7,838 bases of DNA. Source: Methanobacteriota archaeon (GTDB lineage Archaea > Halobacteriota > Bog-38 > Methanoflorentales > Methanoflorentaceae). Below, piece by piece: positions 6,259 to 7,838 of this stretch; position 1 is the first letter of the stretch, and the number at the start of each line of letters is the position of its first letter. Where the stretch lies: positions 1 through 7,838 of the forward strand of contig JAJRBK010000035.1 of NCBI GenBank assembly GCA_028679495.1, in the 5' to 3' direction. The translations under genes and the position numbers were made by a program. The notes under the pieces were generated by a model that ran no database searches, was not told where the DNA came from, and worked only from the letters and a program-made list of their open reading frames with translations.

Positions 6259-6438
6259 ATGCATCGAGTAGTAATGTTGTCTCACGTTTCGAAATTTCTG
6301 CGTTATTTTGGGGCAAAACGTTATACTTTAGATAGCACATTGATGTGCGGTGAACTACGCCTCAAATACGCTAAAGAACTCAAAATTGACGCCATTCAAA
6401 CGGGCGTGCGCAAAATGAATCAATTTATGCAAATTTAA
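6259..6438 (+). CDS. Unrecognised 59-codon reading frame
   Basis: An ATG-started frame of 59 codons (a second ATG is at 6274, giving 54) ends with TAA at 6436-6438. The product is basic and mixed hydrophobic, with a helix-prone stretch in its second half (around KYAKELKIDAIQTGVRKMNQ). It has no membrane segment, signal peptide or motif I know. There is no good ribosome site before either ATG, though a TTTAGATA box and a palindrome lie inside the frame. It is AT-richer than the flanking genes. It could be a small real protein, a remnant of a larger gene such as a transposase, or chance; it lies in the same frame as the fragment just upstream, separated by that fragment's TGA. Confidence 0.25.
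   Translation: MHRVVMLSHVSKFLRYFGAKRYTLDSTLMCGELRLKYAKELKIDAIQTGVRKMNQFMQI
6335..6348. repeat. Palindrome GCACAT-TG-ATGTGC next to a TATA-like box
   Basis: Six-base arms are exact reverse complements with a 2-base centre, starting one base after a TTTAGATA box (6327-6334). The layout of box followed directly by a palindrome resembles an operator overlapping a start site. It lies about 150 bases before the AI-2E transporter and also inside the 59-codon frame, so it may be coincidental. Confidence 0.3.
6431..6438 (+). promoter_or_regulatory. Weak TATA-like box before the AI-2E transporter
   Basis: AAATTTAA lies in an A/T-rich stretch that also has AATTT/AAATT arms at 6422-6435. It would start transcription near 6460, leaving about 40 bases of leader before the GTG at 6500. 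The match is modest. Confidence 0.25.
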
Positions 6439-6499
6439 GTCACATTAGGCTCAGCATTGTCGCACAAATGCGTCGTGGGTATAGCGTGGAGCGGTTAAA

Positions 6500-7609
6500 G
6501 TGATAGATATTGGCAGCTTCTTTGCGGAACGACGCTATTATGTAATAGTTCTGCTCATCGCGGTCTTTATAGCGTTTTTGATTTTGTTGATCTCCTGGCC
6601 GTGGGTCAACGTCATTCTTATCGCGCTTTGGGCAGCGTACATCCTCTGGTTTCCCGCACGATGGCTCGAGCACCGTATTCATCGGCGCGTGTTATCCTCG
6701 TTTGTCGTCATGCTCCTAATCATCGTGATGTACGTAGTCATGATCTTCCAAGTCATCTACATACTCGCAAATCAGCTTTCGAGCATCTCGCTCGCGGCAG
6801 GAAGCTCGAACGTGACGCTGAGCAGCGGGCTGGCGCAACTCATTGGTCCCGCTTTTGGGGGCAGCCAAGCTCCCGTGGTTACCAGCTTCGCGGTGAATGC
6901 AGGGCAATCGGGATCGTTGATTATCAATGTATTCGCTGCCGCTGCACTAAAAATCGTGAACAGCATCATCAGGGGACTGCCGATCTACGTGTTTCAACTG
7001 TTCATCATCACGCTCTTGGTGTGGTACCTGCTCGTCGTCGGCGACCATGTCGTCGCGGAGTTCACGTCCCTCGCTCCTCGTAATCGTCAGGATACGGTAA
7101 AAGCGTTCTTGAAACACCTCAATTCGATATACCACGCGCTCTATGTTAACTACATTTTTGCAGCAGTAATCAGCGCTGTCATTGCCGCCTTCTTCTTTCC
7201 GATAATTGGCGTGCCGTATGCACTCACGGCTGCTTTTCTTATGCTCACCGTCGGGATTATTCCAGTCATCGGGAGGGCGCTGGTCTATGTTCCCGTTTCG
7301 CTCTACTTCTGGACTATTGGTGACACACCAAAAGCGCTCTGGGTGCTCATCATCAGCGTCATAGTATTCCAGGTGATCGTCGGGACCTACCTCATCCCAT
7401 TTTTGGGGCGCCGCGGCAAAGCGGGCATACCGAAACCTGTTGCCCTCCTCGCATACGTTGTCCCCTTTGCAGCGCTTGGCCTCATCGGTGTTGTCGTGGG
7501 ACCAGCGGTGTACGGGTTTGGCCTCGCCCTCTATCGAACCTATCGAGACAAGAGAGAGGAAGAGGATGCGCTCGCCGAGCGGCCGCCTCCTACAGGCTCT
7601 ACCTCGTAG
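6500..7609 (+). CDS. AI-2E (PerM) family membrane transporter
   Basis: A 369-residue polytopic protein of the AI-2E/PerM family. Hydrophobic segments lie at about 15-33, 35-52, 66-90, 142-158, 160-182, 215-236, 238-260, 262-275, 279-300 and 314-345, some of which are re-entrant rather than crossing. Between about 91 and 140 is the usual soluble loop, and the family hallmark TVGIIPVIG is at 250-258, followed by VPVSLY. The charged tail (KREEEDALAE) should be cytoplasmic. Members have been linked to autoinducer-2 export in E. coli (TqsA), Na+/H+ exchange in halophiles and other transport, so the substrate is not set by sequence, and nothing nearby points to quorum sensing. The GTG start has GGAG 8 bases upstream (6488-6491). 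Length is normal for the family. No terminator with a T-run is seen after it. Confidence 0.88.
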   Translation: MIDIGSFFAERRYYVIVLLIAVFIAFLILLISWPWVNVILIALWAAYILWFPARWLEHRIHRRVLSSFVVMLLIIVMYVVMIFQVIYILANQLSSISLAAGSSNVTLSSGLAQLIGPAFGGSQAPVVTSFAVNAGQSGSLIINVFAAAALKIVNSIIRGLPIYVFQLFIITLLVWYLLVVGDHVVAEFTSLAPRNRQDTVKAFLKHLNSIYHALYVNYIFAAVISAVIAAFFFPIIGVPYALTAAFLMLTVGIIPVIGRALVYVPVSLYFWTIGDTPKALWVLIISVIVFQVIVGTYLIPFLGRRGKAGIPKPVALLAYVVPFAALGLIGVVVGPAVYGFGLALYRTYRDKREEEDALAERPPPTGSTS

Positions 7610-7715
7610 TTGGAGCCCGTGCTGACTCAAGTACCTGCAAGGCAACAGCAAGCGTGTCTTTAACACCGCTGATAACTAACCCAGACGGCATAATAAGCGG
7701 GTATTGAAGCAGGCG

Positions 7716-7723
7716 TATAAATA
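7716..7723 (+). promoter_or_regulatory. TATAAATA box near the right end
   Basis: TATAAATA is an excellent match to the archaeal box A. Transcription would start near 7746 and run off the right end of the window, implying another plus-strand gene or RNA beginning here. An AGAGGAG sequence follows at 7736-7742. Confidence 0.4.
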
Positions 7724-7754
7724 GGCATATAACACAGAGGAGTCACTTCACGTT

Positions 7755-7838
7755 TTGAAAAAAGAGGACGGTTATTCAGCACGGTCAGGTACCAATACTA
7801 TTATTGGTCGGCCTGTGGGGGCCTTGCTCCAACAGCTC
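7755..7838 (+). CDS. Possible start of a gene cut by the window end
   Basis: A plus-strand frame beginning with TTG is open to the edge (28 codons), with a basic, polar start KKEDGYSARSG and then IIGRPVGALLQQL. AGAGGAG lies 12 bases before the TTG, longer than usual, and a strong TATA-like box lies 32-39 bases upstream. Another frame is also open to the edge, and a 7-bp inverted repeat lies within. Too little is present to name a family. Confidence 0.25.
   Translation, partial: MKKEDGYSARSGTNTIIGRPVGALLQQL
7791..7808. repeat. 7-bp inverted repeat ACCAATA-CTAT-TATTGGT
   Basis: The arms at 7791-7797 and 7802-7808 are exact reverse complements with a 4-base loop. It could be a protein-binding site or a small RNA hairpin. 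No partner copy was seen elsewhere in the window. Confidence 0.5.

Noticed and set aside
363..6278. Shared AGTAATGTT at 363-371 and 6270-6278 as a possible dispersed repeat
   Set aside because: Only nine bases match, which is expected by chance in a window of this size, and the flanks differ.
6500..7609. Quorum-sensing system suggested by the AI-2E family name
   Set aside because: The family name is historical; no luxS, lsr or receptor gene is present and members have other transport roles.

Overview
The window holds four well-supported protein genes set among long, poorly occupied spacers. The four cover roughly 5.4 of 7.8 kb, so coding density is low. In order: an alpha/beta hydrolase on the minus strand (732-1559); a large arylsulfatase with an extra DUF1269-like N-terminal domain on the plus strand (2168-5083), preceded by a possible 60-residue membrane peptide whose stop codon overlaps its start; a six-helix HdeD/DUF308-type membrane protein (5538-6053) ending in a hairpin plus T-run terminator; and an AI-2E (PerM) family membrane transporter (6500-7609). 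No ribosomal RNA, tRNA, CRISPR array or intact insertion sequence is visible.

Organism: several start regions fit archaeal promoter layout. A/T-rich boxes (TTATAAAC, ATTAAATA, TATAAATA) lie about 35-55 bases before a start. The ribosome sites are of the GGAGGTGA/AGGTGA type, and GTG starts are common. A mesophilic euryarchaeon of the methanogen or ANME kind would suit the four families, but a bacterium with AT-rich promoters is not excluded and I cannot place it further. The sulfatase gene is much richer in G+C than its neighbours (hand counts per 60 bases: 41 at 2821-2880, 28 at 841-900, 32 at 5581-5640, 25 at 6541-6600). It also resembles sulfatases I know mainly from high-GC bacteria, so transfer is likely.

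Region by region: bases 1-320 contain closely packed short hairpins and no recognisable gene, possibly a structured RNA remnant. Bases 321-385 form a long inverted repeat with a perfect 12-bp core. The hydrolase and the sulfatase unit are divergent across a spacer with a candidate promoter at each end. Between the HdeD-like gene and the transporter lie a 3' fragment of a membrane-protein gene (6091-6237) and an unrecognised 59-codon reading frame (6259-6438). The right end has a TATAAATA box, a 7-bp inverted repeat and perhaps the start of another gene.

There is no clear shared pathway. Sulfate-ester cleavage, a general hydrolase and two membrane proteins often linked with stress or export suggest an accessory, partly decayed region. 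I found no convincing new multi-gene system. The most interesting points are the fused sulfatase with its possible coupled membrane peptide, the sharp composition step at its start, the long hairpin near the left end, and the gene remnant after the terminator.
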